Assembly (NCBI GenBank): GCA_016720825.1
Contig: JADKJV010000002.1
Span: forward strand, 310,001 to 374,000
DNA from: Chitinophagaceae bacterium
Lineage (GTDB): Bacteria; Bacteroidota; Bacteroidia; Chitinophagales; Chitinophagaceae
DNA: 64,000 nt
Reading direction: 5' to 3'
The translations under genes and the position numbers were made by a program. Shown piece by piece: positions 1 through 8,653 of the stretch (position 1 is the first letter of the stretch; every line of letters begins with the position of its first letter). The notes under the pieces are model-generated. The model made no database searches and had not been told where the DNA came from. It saw only the letters and a program-made list of their open reading frames with translations.

Positions 1-2
1 TG

Positions 3-1040
3 CACCGGATTTGTGGCAGTCTCTCCGAAAATGGTTATGATGTGACCCTGGTAGGCAGACGCCTCCCCCATTCCCCGGCCTTAACAAACAAACCCTGGAA
101 ACAAAAGCGGCTGACCTGCTGGTTTAAGCGGGGCAAATGGTTTTATGCGGAATATAATATCCGGTTATTTATCTGGTTATTATTCCGGCGTATGGATGCT
201 GTTTGTGCTATTGATCTCGATACGATCATGCCCTGTTACTGGTCTTCCTATTTCAAACGCACCATCCGCATATATGATGCGCATGAGCTTTTCACTGAAT
301 TAAAAGAAGTGATCAGCCGTCCCCGTGTACAGCGGGCCTGGATGAAAATTGAAAAGAAATACCTGCCCCGTTTCAAATATGGGTATACGGTCAGTGAAGG
401 CATTGCAGAAGAATTCCGCAACCGGTATGGCGTGAACTATGCCACGATCCGCAATATGCCCGTTAAGGAACCGATTAACCCTTCCTGGGTGCCTGATCAG
501 TTTATACTTTACCAGGGTGCGGTGAATGAAGGCCGTTGTTTTGAGCAGCTGATCCCGGCAATGCAACACATCCATAGCCGGCTGGTTATTTGCGGTGACG
601 GCAATTTTATGCCCCAGTTACACCAGCTGATTAACCAGTATCACGTGCAGGATAAAGTGGAATGCCTGGGGATGCAAACACCGGAAGAACTTAAAAAAAT
701 CACCGGCCGTGCCCGGTTAGGAATTGCGTTGGCCGTAAAAGAAGGACTAAACCAGTGGCTGGCCCTGCCCAATAAATTTTTCGATTATATGCATGCGGGT
801 GTGCCGCAGGTAACGATGGATTACCCGGAATACCGCCGAATCAATGAACAATTTGAAATAGCTGTTTTGCTGGATGAACCTGATCCGGTTAAAATAGCTG
901 ACGCGGTCAACCATTTACTGGAAAATGATGTTTTACACCACCGGCTTGCCGGCAACTGCCTGCAGGCCCGTGAGATTTATAACTGGCAGGCAGAAGAAAA
1001 AAAACTAATCGCATACTATCAGCAAATATTTAAACATTGA
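3..1040 (+). CDS. Glycosyltransferase family 4-like, 5' end outside window
   Basis: The frame is open from the first bases of the window (reading HRICGSLSENGYDVTLVG), so the true start lies upstream and an internal GTG at 42 is not the start. The visible 345 residues end in a GT-B C-terminal half: a YQGAVNEGRC segment followed by VICGDGNFMPQL, and a PNKFFDYMHAGVP stretch that is the usual nucleotide-sugar binding region of family 4 transferases. It probably transfers a sugar from a nucleotide-sugar donor during surface polysaccharide or glycolipid synthesis. The next transferase overlaps it by four bases, so the two are likely co-translated. Donor and acceptor cannot be read from the sequence. 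Confidence 0.85.
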   Translation, partial: HRICGSLSENGYDVTLVGRRLPHSPALTNKPWKQKRLTCWFKRGKWFYAEYNIRLFIWLLFRRMDAVCAIDLDTIMPCYWSSYFKRTIRIYDAHELFTELKEVISRPRVQRAWMKIEKKYLPRFKYGYTVSEGIAEEFRNRYGVNYATIRNMPVKEPINPSWVPDQFILYQGAVNEGRCFEQLIPAMQHIHSRLVICGDGNFMPQLHQLINQYHVQDKVECLGMQTPEELKKITGRARLGIALAVKEGLNQWLALPNKFFDYMHAGVPQVTMDYPEYRRINEQFEIAVLLDEPDPVKIADAVNHLLENDVLHHRLAGNCLQAREIYNWQAEEKKLIAYYQQIFKH

Positions 1041-2150
1041 ACCGTCATCTTCATATCGTTTGCCTGGATGCACCATGGCCCGCTGATTACGGCGGCGCTA
1101 TTGATATGTTTTATAAGATTAAAGCATTATCAAAAGCAGGTATTCGCATCCACCTGCATTATTTCCAGTATAATGACCGGGAGATAACAGATGACCTCAA
1201 CCAGCTTTGTGAATCTGTTGAAGCGTATCCGCGTAAAACAGCCAGGGAGGGTTTGCGCGGGCACCAGCCTTATATTGTTGCTTCGAGAAATAATGAAGCC
1301 CTGCTGGATAACCTGAACCGGGATGATTATCCGGTGTTGCTGGAGGGAATCCATTGTACGGGTATGGTATCCCAGATCAGGAAGGGTAAAAAGATCATGG
1401 TACGTGTACATAACCTGGAATCGGCGTATTACAGGAACCTGGCAAAAGCAGAAAGAAGCTGGATTAAAAAGTTTTATTTCAGGCGGGAAAGCCGGTTGCT
1501 TGAGAAATATGAAAAAACACTGCCGCAGGATGTTTTCTATGCAAGTATTAATCATGATGACCTGCCGCATTTCGGAACAGCATTGAACAGTTTCCACCTG
1601 CCAGCTTTTATTCCGTTCCAGCATATTAAATCCGAAACAGGTATTGGAAATTTCTGTTTATACCATGGTAACCTGTCGGTACCAGAAAACGAAAAAGCAG
1701 CACTCTGGTTACTGCAGCATGTGTTTTCAAAAATCAGGGTACCGTTTGTAATTGCGGGTAAAAAGCCTTCAAAGCGGCTGGAGAAGATGGCCCATCTCTG
1801 CCAGCATACCTGTCTTGTTGCAGATCCAAAGCCACAGGAAATGGATGACCTGGTTCGCAAAGCGCATATCAATATATTACCGGCATTCAGTACCACCGGG
1901 GTGAAGCTTAAATTGCTCCATGCATTATACCGTGGGAGACATTGTGTGGTGAATCCGGAAATGACTTCAGGCACCGGGCTTGGAAGCAGCCTGTCACACC
2001 GGTAAAACAGCCGATGCACTGGCATCTATAGTTGCACAACTGCACAACCAGCCTTTTACAGAGGAGGAAATCAAATTGCGTGAAAGAATCCTGGAACCGG
2101 TATTCAATAATGACCGGAATGCGGCGCTGATTATTCAATATTTATACTAG
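1037..2150 (+). CDS. Glycosyltransferase, one frameshift near 1980
   Basis: A TTG start overlaps the upstream stop as TTGA; no ATG is available nearby, so this start is tentative. The N-terminus reads HIVCLDAPWPADYGG, typical of GT-B transferases that begin with a glycine-rich loop. The first frame stops at 2005, but the next frame continues the same protein to a TAG at 2148-2150 (reading LEAACHTGKTADALASIV). Removing one T from the TT at 1980-1981 restores a single protein of about 370 residues, including the GTGLEA segment expected there. Its 3' end overlaps the convergent ftsE by 20 bases. I infer a sequencing error rather than a pseudogene. It is probably a partner of the preceding transferase. 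Confidence 0.75.
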
Positions 2151-2820
2151 CATTATCCACTACCCTGCCCCTTTCGGTGCGGATCATACGGGCGGGATAT
2201 TTATGCACCACGATATAATCATGGGAAGCCATGATGACGGCTGTATTATAATCACGGGCAATATTGAATAGCAGGTGCATGATTTCGTCTGATGTTTCGG
2301 GATCCAGGTTACCGGTAGGCTCATCCGCCAGGATCACCTTGGGTGAATTCAGGAGTGCACGCGCAATATCCACACGCTGCTGCTCACCGCCACTGAGCTC
2401 AAAAGGCATTTTGAACCCTTTGGCTTTCAGTCCCACTTTATCAAGTACATCAGCAATTTTTTCATCCATCAGTTTCTGGTCTGTCCAGCCCGTAGCCTTC
2501 AGTACAAACTTGAGGTTATCATTCACGTTACGATCTGTCAATAGCTGGAATTCCTGGAATACCACGCCCAGTGTGCGGCGGAGGTAAGGAACCTGTTTCC
2601 AGTCCATCCCCTGTAATGGGAAACCTGCCACCATGCCTTCGCCGGATGACAATGGCAATTCACCGTATAAAGTTTTGAGGAGGCTTGATTTACCTGTTCC
2701 GGTTTTACCCACCAGGTACACAAATTCACCTTTGTTGATAGTCAGGTTGACGTCTTCCAGGATCAGGTTATTGCCCTGGTATATTTTGGCATTTCTCAGT
2801 TCGATAATCGGCTCAGACAT
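2131..2820 (-). CDS. ftsE: Cell division ATP-binding protein FtsE
   Basis: This is an ABC ATPase of about 229 residues with Walker A GKTGTGKS at residues 38-45, the signature LSGGEQQR and Walker B VILADEPTGNLD. The length, the YLRRTLGVVFQEFQLL segment and the absence of a fused permease point to FtsE, which works with FtsX at the divisome to control peptidoglycan hydrolases. I chose the ATG at 2820 (MSEPIIELRN) over an in-frame ATG at 2838, because FtsE proteins normally begin close to the first beta strand. No ftsX is visible next to it, which is common in Bacteroidota. A LolD-like ATPase is the main alternative. Confidence 0.85.
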   Translation of the reverse strand: MSEPIIELRNAKIYQGNNLILEDVNLTINKGEFVYLVGKTGTGKSSLLKTLYGELPLSSGEGMVAGFPLQGMDWKQVPYLRRTLGVVFQEFQLLTDRNVNDNLKFVLKATGWTDQKLMDEKIADVLDKVGLKAKGFKMPFELSGGEQQRVDIARALLNSPKVILADEPTGNLDPETSDEIMHLLFNIARDYNTAVIMASHDYIVVHKYPARMIRTERGRVVDNASINIE

Positions 2821-2871
2821 ACCTGCAAAATAAAGCAAATGATGGATGCCGAAGTCAATTTTTTTTGGACA

Positions 2872-2908
2872 AACTAAAAATTTAGTTGGTAAACTAAATA
2901 ATTAGTTT
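2872..2908. promoter_or_regulatory. Twin inverted-repeat operators for the BlaI-type repressor
   Basis: Two dyads sit just upstream of the repressor gene. The first is AACTAAA-AA-TTTAGTT at 2872-2887. The second is AAACTAA-ATAA-TTAGTTT at 2891-2908. Both have perfect 7-base arms and share the half site ACTAA. BlaI/MecI regulators bind such dyads as dimers and repress their own operon, so autoregulation is likely. The second dyad ends 25 bases before the ATG at 2934. That these are the actual binding sites is inferred from position and symmetry. Confidence 0.7.
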
Positions 2909-2933
2909 TAGTTTAGGATTACAAACCCCAAAA

Positions 2934-3305
2934 ATGAAACCCCTTACAAAAGCAGAAGAGCAGGTGATGCAGGTATTATGGAAGCTGGAGAATGCATTTC
3001 TCCGGGAGATTGTGGAAGCGATGCCTGTACCGAAGCCACACCAGAATACGGTAGCTACTCTTTTAAAGATCCTTGTTGAAAAAGAATTTGTAAAGATTAC
3101 AGTGATCAGCCGTTATCACCAGTATTCGCCAACGGTGAGCAAGGAAGAATATTCCAAGCGGAGTATGAAGCAGCTGGTGAAAGGATATTTTGAAGGCAAT
3201 TTCAGCAATGTTGTTTCATTCCTGGTGAAGGAAAACAATATCACGGTTGATGAACTGGAAACCCTGCTCAAACAGATTCGCAAACAGCAAAACCAAACAA
3301 AATGA
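2934..3305 (+). CDS. BlaI/MecI/CopY family transcriptional repressor
   Basis: The 123-residue protein begins KPLTKAEEQVMQVLWKL, the usual start of the BlaI winged-helix domain, and has a recognition-helix region around PHQNTVATLLKILVEKEFV. A short C-terminal dimerisation region follows. In this family the paired M56 membrane peptidase cleaves the repressor on sensing a signal, which releases the operon. The stop overlaps the start of that peptidase gene as ATGA (3302-3305), so the two are translationally coupled. Twin operators lie directly upstream. No beta-lactamase is nearby, so the regulated function is probably not beta-lactam resistance. Confidence 0.93.
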   Translation: MKPLTKAEEQVMQVLWKLENAFLREIVEAMPVPKPHQNTVATLLKILVEKEFVKITVISRYHQYSPTVSKEEYSKRSMKQLVKGYFEGNFSNVVSFLVKENNITVDELETLLKQIRKQQNQTK

Positions 3306-5599
3306 GTCAAGTACTTTATTACCTGATCCAGGTGGTGGCGGCCTCGGGCCTGCTGTATGGTTATTACCACCTGTTTTTGCGCAATAATAAATTCCATCAT
3401 TACAACAGGTATTTCCTGCTGGCGGCTGTAGTACTGAGCCTGGTGATTCCCTTCCTGAACATCCCTTTATATTTCAGTCCGGCTGAAAAAGACCATTCAC
3501 TGATTCTGCGTACACTGGTGGTATTTAATCCATCCGCGCAAACAGATGTAACAATCACAGCAGGAAGTGCAGGACAGGCATCATGGCTGACACCTGCCTT
3601 TATACTGAATACTATTTACTGGTCGGTGGCGATGATACTTGCGCTGCGGATTATATTTTCCATTAAAAGCATCTTCCGGATGCGGCGTACCCATGTGGCA
3701 GACAAATTTGATGGTTTTTCACTGATCAATACCAATGAACCGGGAACCCCTTTTTCATTTTTCCGCTGGCTTTTCTGGAACCGGGACATTGATATCCGTT
3801 CACAGAAAGGGGAACAGGTCTTCCGTCATGAATGGTTCCATATCCGCCAATGGCACAGCCTGGATATCCTATTCATGGAAACGGTCACAATGCTTTGCTG
3901 GATTAATCCCTTCTTCCACCTGATAAAAAAAGAAGTAAAAGCCATTCATGAATTCCTGGCAGATGAATATGCCGTGCAGGAGAATAATAAATGGGATTAT
4001 GCAGAACTGCTGCTGATGCAGGTGCTCCAAACCCGTCAAACATTAGTAAACCCCTTTTTCCATAACCAAATCAAAAGACGTATAGCCATGATTACCTCTT
4101 CTGACCAGACCAGTTACCGGTATCTCCGTAAAATACTGGTACTCCCCCTCGCTTTTTTAGTGATGGCCTTATTTGCATTTACATACAAAATCAGGCAGCC
4201 TGAAAACAAGGCGCAAAAGTTATCTGAAAAACTGAATACAGCAGATACGGTGATAAAACCGGCGTTGAAATCTTCCAATCCATTCGACAATAACAATATC
4301 ACCCTTAAAACAGGAACAGTCCGTTTTATAGGAACCGCCACCAATGAAAATTCCAGTTTCCAGAAAGCCATCTTTATACTGAATGGTAAAATAGCTGATC
4401 CCATTGACTACCGGAATAAGTATATCGAATCAGACAGTGTTGTGTTTTATAAACCCGGTGATCCGGAAGCCCTCCGTTTGTATGCCGAGCAGGCAAAAGA
4501 CGGAATCGTTGTGTTCTACAATGCTACGATAAAAAATACGCCTGTTGTATTAAATGAAACGCAGGGGAATGTCAAAGACAATTTGATATTCACACAAGTG
4601 GAACAGGAAGCTTTTTTTCCAGGGGGTGATGCCAAATGGCGGCAGTACCTGGAAAGAAACCTGGATGCTTCTATTCCTGTAAAAAATAAAGCTCCGGAAG
4701 GACGCTACACAGTAAACATCAGGTTTGTTGTGGACAAAAACGGGAAGATTTCAGACATGACTGCATTAACCGGTTTTGGTTTTGGAATGGAAGAAGAAGC
4801 GATACGGGTTATTAAAAGTGGACCGTACTGGCAACCGGCACAGCAAAACAATCACGAAGTCACTTCTTACAGGATTCAACCAATTACTTTCCTGGTTGGC
4901 ACAGCGCAGGTGATCCATTATTCAGGAGTTAAAAATCCGGGCAATTCTATAAACGAAGTAGTGGTAACCAGTCTCCAGCCTGCAGAAAATGATTTACAGG
5001 AAACGCCTCCTTCCTTTCCTGGAGGCATAGAGAAATGGAAACAATATCTCGTAGCCAAGTGCAATATGAACACGCCGGTTGACAGCGGCGCACCAGCCGG
5101 TAATTATAAAGCGATTGTAAAATTTATTGTGAAGAAAGACGGAACTATTGCAGATATCCAGCCAGTGACTCACCTTGGCTATGGCACAGAGAAAGAGCTG
5201 ATCCGCCTGATCAGCCAGGGTCCCCGGTGGGTTCCTGCTATGAAAAACGGACAAGCGGTGGATGCATATATACAGCAACCGCTCACATTTGTAGTATCAG
5301 AAGAGCCTGTGGATGCCAACAATGAAACCCAGGTTGTTTTCATTGGAATCAATAACCCGGTAACGATTCAATTAACAGAAGGCAGAAAATATATTGTAGA
5401 AGTTTCAAAAGGATCAATTTCCGAAACTTCACCCGGACATTACAATATCGTTGTAGCAACACCCGGAGAATTCGAATTAACGGTTAGCCAGATAGTAAAC
5501 GGAATAAAGACAGTAGAAAGAAAACAGAAGATGATAGCAAAACTGATGCCTGATCCTGTAAATTTAAAACTCAAACTTACCCAGCAAAACCCGGATTGA
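3302..5599 (+). CDS. M56 (BlaR1-type) membrane peptidase with two TonB C-terminal domains
   Basis: This is a 765-residue protein. Hydrophobic segments lie near residues 1-20, 36-58, 97-120 and 277-296. The zinc-peptidase motif HEWFH is at 176-180, with HEFLADEY at 216-223 supplying the further ligand. After the last membrane segment comes a long periplasmic region with two related TonB_C domains at about 437-532 and 570-665. Both contain FPGG...W.QYL and GR/NYT.V..FVV.K.G.I. BlaR1 relatives sense an external signal and proteolyse the cognate BlaI. TonB_C domains normally contact TonB-dependent receptors, so this protein may link receptor state to gene control. Its stop directly abuts the convergent purM stop. 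Confidence 0.9.
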   Translation: MSQVLYYLIQVVAASGLLYGYYHLFLRNNKFHHYNRYFLLAAVVLSLVIPFLNIPLYFSPAEKDHSLILRTLVVFNPSAQTDVTITAGSAGQASWLTPAFILNTIYWSVAMILALRIIFSIKSIFRMRRTHVADKFDGFSLINTNEPGTPFSFFRWLFWNRDIDIRSQKGEQVFRHEWFHIRQWHSLDILFMETVTMLCWINPFFHLIKKEVKAIHEFLADEYAVQENNKWDYAELLLMQVLQTRQTLVNPFFHNQIKRRIAMITSSDQTSYRYLRKILVLPLAFLVMALFAFTYKIRQPENKAQKLSEKLNTADTVIKPALKSSNPFDNNNITLKTGTVRFIGTATNENSSFQKAIFILNGKIADPIDYRNKYIESDSVVFYKPGDPEALRLYAEQAKDGIVVFYNATIKNTPVVLNETQGNVKDNLIFTQVEQEAFFPGGDAKWRQYLERNLDASIPVKNKAPEGRYTVNIRFVVDKNGKISDMTALTGFGFGMEEEAIRVIKSGPYWQPAQQNNHEVTSYRIQPITFLVGTAQVIHYSGVKNPGNSINEVVVTSLQPAENDLQETPPSFPGGIEKWKQYLVAKCNMNTPVDSGAPAGNYKAIVKFIVKKDGTIADIQPVTHLGYGTEKELIRLISQGPRWVPAMKNGQAVDAYIQQPLTFVVSEEPVDANNETQVVFIGINNPVTIQLTEGRKYIVEVSKGSISETSPGHYNIVVATPGEFELTVSQIVNGIKTVERKQKMIAKLMPDPVNLKLKLTQQNPD

Positions 5600-6775
5600 T
5601 CAGGAAAACACCAGCACCTCACCGGGAGCCTGAATTGACAACTCCTTCCGGTCTGAAGCCTCCACCCTGCCAATCACTTTTGCATCAACACCAAATTTTT
5701 CAGAGACGCTGATCAGTGTATCAGCGTCTTTTTCATTGGTATAAATTTCCATCCGGGTGCCCATGTTAAACACCTGGTACATTTCCCGGCTATCAGAATG
5801 ACTGGCTTCCTGGATCAGTTTAAAAATGATGGGAGAATCAAAAAGATTATCCTTGATGATTTTTACATTTTCAGGAACGTATTTGAGGCATTTGGTTTGA
5901 CCACCTCCACTGCAATGAATAAGACCATTCACTGTGTCAAAATGGTTGGTGAGAATTTCCTTAATTATTGGAGCAAAAGTCCTGGTGGGGCTGAGTAACA
6001 ACTGACCCACTTCATATTTCCTGCCATCATTATCCTTCACCTCATCCTTTAATTGGTGTGGTCCGATGTATACTACTTGTTCATCTAGTGAGTTATCGTA
6101 AGATTCATGGAAACGGGCACCATAGGTTTTATGCAGCATATCGTGCCGTGCACTGGTGAGCCCGTTACTGCCAATACCACTATTATAGGCAGATTCATAT
6201 TTGGCCTGTCCGTAGCCTGCCAGCCCAACAATTACATTCCCGGCTTTAATCTTTTCATTCGTCACCAGTTTTGATTTGGGCCAGCGGGCAGTCATGGTAC
6301 CATTGACAGCTATTGTACGAACCACATCACCCACATCCGCTGTTTCCCCGCCCATATAATGGATATTGACCCCGTATGATTTCATCTCCTCAAAAAAAGC
6401 CTGGTTGCCTTCAATGATGGCTTGAAGGACTTCAGCAGGAATGAGCTTTTTATTCCGGTCAATCGTGGAAGAAAATAAAATATTGTCATAGATACCGGTG
6501 CAGAGCAGGTCATCCAGGTTCATAACGATAGAATCCTGTGCGATGCCTTTCCAAACTGATAAATCACCCGTTTCTTTCCAATATAAATAGGCGAGAATGC
6601 TTTTGGTGCCGGCGCCATCGGCGTGCATGAGGTTTACCCAGTCTTGATCGTTCCCCAGGCTATCGGGCCCGATTTTACAAAAAGCCCGGGGATACAGGCC
6701 TTTGTCCAGGCTGGCAGTAGCCTGGTGTACTTCTTCTTTCTGGGCGGAAACACCGCGTTTTTCGTATGAGCTCAT
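5600..6775 (-). CDS. purM: Phosphoribosylformylglycinamidine cyclo-ligase (AIR synthetase)
   Basis: PurM makes aminoimidazole ribonucleotide from FGAM using ATP, the fifth step of purine synthesis. The 391-residue protein has the MHADGAGTKSILAYLYWK segment, the NLDDLLCTG motif, YMGGETADVGD and the C-terminal CSGGGQTKCL region found in the longer Bacteroidota form of PurM. The start at 6775 is supported by a good promoter 17 bases upstream. The gene diverges from ribF and converges with the M56 gene with no gap between the stop codons. purC lies 10 kb away, so the purine genes are dispersed here. Confidence 0.93.
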   Translation of the reverse strand: MSSYEKRGVSAQKEEVHQATASLDKGLYPRAFCKIGPDSLGNDQDWVNLMHADGAGTKSILAYLYWKETGDLSVWKGIAQDSIVMNLDDLLCTGIYDNILFSSTIDRNKKLIPAEVLQAIIEGNQAFFEEMKSYGVNIHYMGGETADVGDVVRTIAVNGTMTARWPKSKLVTNEKIKAGNVIVGLAGYGQAKYESAYNSGIGSNGLTSARHDMLHKTYGARFHESYDNSLDEQVVYIGPHQLKDEVKDNDGRKYEVGQLLLSPTRTFAPIIKEILTNHFDTVNGLIHCSGGGQTKCLKYVPENVKIIKDNLFDSPIIFKLIQEASHSDSREMYQVFNMGTRMEIYTNEKDADTLISVSEKFGVDAKVIGRVEASDRKELSIQAPGEVLVFS

Positions 6776-6791
6776 CCGGTATATTGTGCCG

Positions 6792-6822
6792 CAAAACTAA
6801 CCAAACAGAAATCATTATCAAT
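6792..6822 (-). promoter_or_regulatory. purM promoter, Bacteroidota type
   Basis: Read on the minus strand, TTG (within ATTG, 6819-6822) is followed after 19 bases by TAGTTTTG (6792-6799). This fits the Bacteroidota sigma-factor consensus of TTG and TAnnTTTG at -33 and -7. The start codon of purM is 17 bases downstream, which implies a very short leader. The -7 box is part of an exact inverted repeat with the box in front of ribF. Confidence 0.7.
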
Positions 6823-6835
6823 CGCATTATTCAGT

Positions 6836-6843
6836 TAGTTTTG
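6836..6843 (+). promoter_or_regulatory. ribF -7 promoter element
   Basis: TAGTTTTG matches the Bacteroidota -7 consensus TAnnTTTG and ends ten bases before the ATG of ribF at 6853. I see no clear -33 TTTG at the right distance, so the start site is less certain than for purM. Confidence 0.55.
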
Positions 6844-6852
6844 CACCGTTTT

Positions 6853-7782
6853 ATGCAAGTACACTACGACCTTGACAAGCTGCCGGTTTTCCGGAATGCC
6901 GTTATCACAATTGGCACATTTGACGGCGTACACATGGGGCACCGGCAGATCCTGGATAAACTGAAATCGGAAGCCGCAGCGGTAGGTGGCGAAACGGTGC
7001 TGGTCACCTTCCACCCCCATCCGCGGAAAGTGGTTTCCTCCACGATCCTCGGAATCAGGCTGATCAATTCACTGTCAGAAAGAATTGAGCTGCTGGGCGG
7101 GCTTGGTATTGACCATGTGGTGGTGGCCCCGTTTACGGATGCATTTGCCAACCAGCCGGCGGAGGAGTATATCCGCAATTTTCTGGTTGACCGGTTCCAT
7201 CCGCACACCATTATTATAGGTTATGATCACCGGTTTGGCCGTGACCGGATGGGTGATTTCAGGCTCATGGAAAAATTCGCCCCGGTCCTAGGTTACCGCA
7301 TGCTGGAAATACCGAAGCATATCCTGGAAAACATTTCCATCAGTTCAACCAATATCCGGGAAGCAATCCTGCACAGTGACACAGATACTGCCAACAAATT
7401 ACTGGGTTATAATTTCTTTTTTACAGGCACAATAGTCCATGGTGATAAAATCGGAAGAAAGCTTGGTTATCCGACTGCCAATCTCCGGATAGATACGGAA
7501 GATAAAATCATTCCCGGCAACGGCATCTATGCCGTATATGCAGAAGTACAGGGCGAACCCGGATTAAAAAAGGGCATGATGAGTATTGGCTTCAGGCCTA
7601 CCGTGGATGGAAAAAAACGTGTGGTGGAAGTGAATATTTTTGATTTTGACCGTGAGATCTATGACGACACCCTGAAAGTACATGTTAAAAAATACCTGCG
7701 GGAAGAAATCAAATTCGACGGACTGGATCCGTTGATTAAACAAATTGACAAAGACAAGCAGGACAGCCTGCGGATATTATAA
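6853..7782 (+). CDS. ribF: Bifunctional riboflavin kinase / FAD synthetase
   Basis: The 309-residue protein phosphorylates riboflavin to FMN and adenylates FMN to FAD. The N-terminal nucleotidyltransferase half has ITIGTFDGVHMGHRQIL, then IIGYDHRFGRDRMGD and the ISSTNIR motif. The C-terminal kinase half has GDKIGRKLGYPTANL and the VEVNIFDFDREIYD segment. I start it at the ATG at 6853 (MQVHYDLDKLPVF), because upstream in-frame residues run back through the divergent promoter. A strong hairpin terminator follows the stop codon directly. Confidence 0.95.
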   Translation: MQVHYDLDKLPVFRNAVITIGTFDGVHMGHRQILDKLKSEAAAVGGETVLVTFHPHPRKVVSSTILGIRLINSLSERIELLGGLGIDHVVVAPFTDAFANQPAEEYIRNFLVDRFHPHTIIIGYDHRFGRDRMGDFRLMEKFAPVLGYRMLEIPKHILENISISSTNIREAILHSDTDTANKLLGYNFFFTGTIVHGDKIGRKLGYPTANLRIDTEDKIIPGNGIYAVYAEVQGEPGLKKGMMSIGFRPTVDGKKRVVEVNIFDFDREIYDDTLKVHVKKYLREEIKFDGLDPLIKQIDKDKQDSLRIL

Positions 7783-7783
7783 A

Positions 7784-7813
7784 AAAAGCCGGATCAGCTG
7801 TTCCGGCTTTTTT
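7784..7813. terminator. Bidirectional intrinsic terminator between ribF and a lipoprotein gene
   Basis: A hairpin with arms AGCCGGA and TTCCGGCT (one base bulged) is flanked by an A-run on the left and a T-run on the right. It can therefore end transcription from both convergent genes. Confidence 0.85.
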
Positions 7814-7830
7814 GTTTCAATAGTTTCTTA

Positions 7831-8585
7831 TCAGTATTCAACACTGAATTCAAACTGTGAGGGATTATCGAAGAAATCTTCAATTCCTGCTTTTACAATC
7901 ACCTGCTTTTTGTCAGCTGATAATGTAAGTCCTTTTCCTTCTGCTTTCTTCGCCGCACGGGGCAGGTTGATTACATAGGTGGAAGTCATACCCAGTCCCA
8001 TAGCTGAAGCTTCTTTACTCCATTCAGGTATGTATCATTGGCTGCATTGGCGTATTTAGCCTTATCAAGGGTTCGGCTGATTTTGCCTTTTTTAAATTCA
8101 AGGGTAAAGTAATCATCAAAATTGCTGGGTTCGCCGAGCTCGTCCATGCCGGGCATGTCTGCGCCACCCATCTGGCTCTTGATCGTTTCATTTACAATTT
8201 TGGAAGAGAGCTTATTTCTTGCCTGAATTCCTTCCGGGCTGCTGAAGGGAAAACTTACAGAAGTATTGAATTTTTCTTCTTTCATATTCATATGGAAACC
8301 TGCGGTGGCTTCCCTGGCAAGCTGGTATTCTTCCGGGCTCAGGTTGGGGATACTGTCGGCTGTGGAAGCAAGACTAAAACTGGTATCAACCGCTTCATCG
8401 GCAGCTTTATCAAGTCCTTCACCGCCGCCCATCTGGCGTGCAAGACCGATCATTTTTCCCATATCGGTGGTATTGACAACGGTACCGCTTCCGTCTTCAT
8501 TTAAGGTGATTTCAATGGTTGTTTCAAAACAACCAGTCAGCATCATAGTAACGCCAGCCAATAAAAAGGAACCCCATTTTTTCAT
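7831..8585 (-). CDS. Putative lipoprotein of unknown function, one frameshift near 8016
   Basis: The N-terminus MKKWGSFLLAGVTMMLTGC is a lipoprotein signal with lipobox LTGC, so the product should be lipid-anchored. The rest has a repeated pattern of threonine/serine-rich strands and short helices (TIEITLNEDGSGTVVN near the start), and I recognise no enzyme motif. The first frame ends at 7986, but the next frame continues EASAMGLGMTSTYVINLP to a TGA at 7831-7833. Adding one T in the GT before AAAGAAGC (near 8016) rejoins the frames into about 251 residues. The continuation ends in front of the shared terminator, as expected for a real 3' end. Confidence 0.75.
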
Positions 8586-8653
8586 ACTTATAATTTATAA
8601 CTGATTGATGAACGCTGACACAGAAAAGTTGTCCGGCGGGGCACAAAGAAAGC

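Noticed and set aside
2934..5599. A beta-lactam resistance locus
   Set aside because: Only the regulator pair is present; no beta-lactamase or penicillin-binding protein is nearby.
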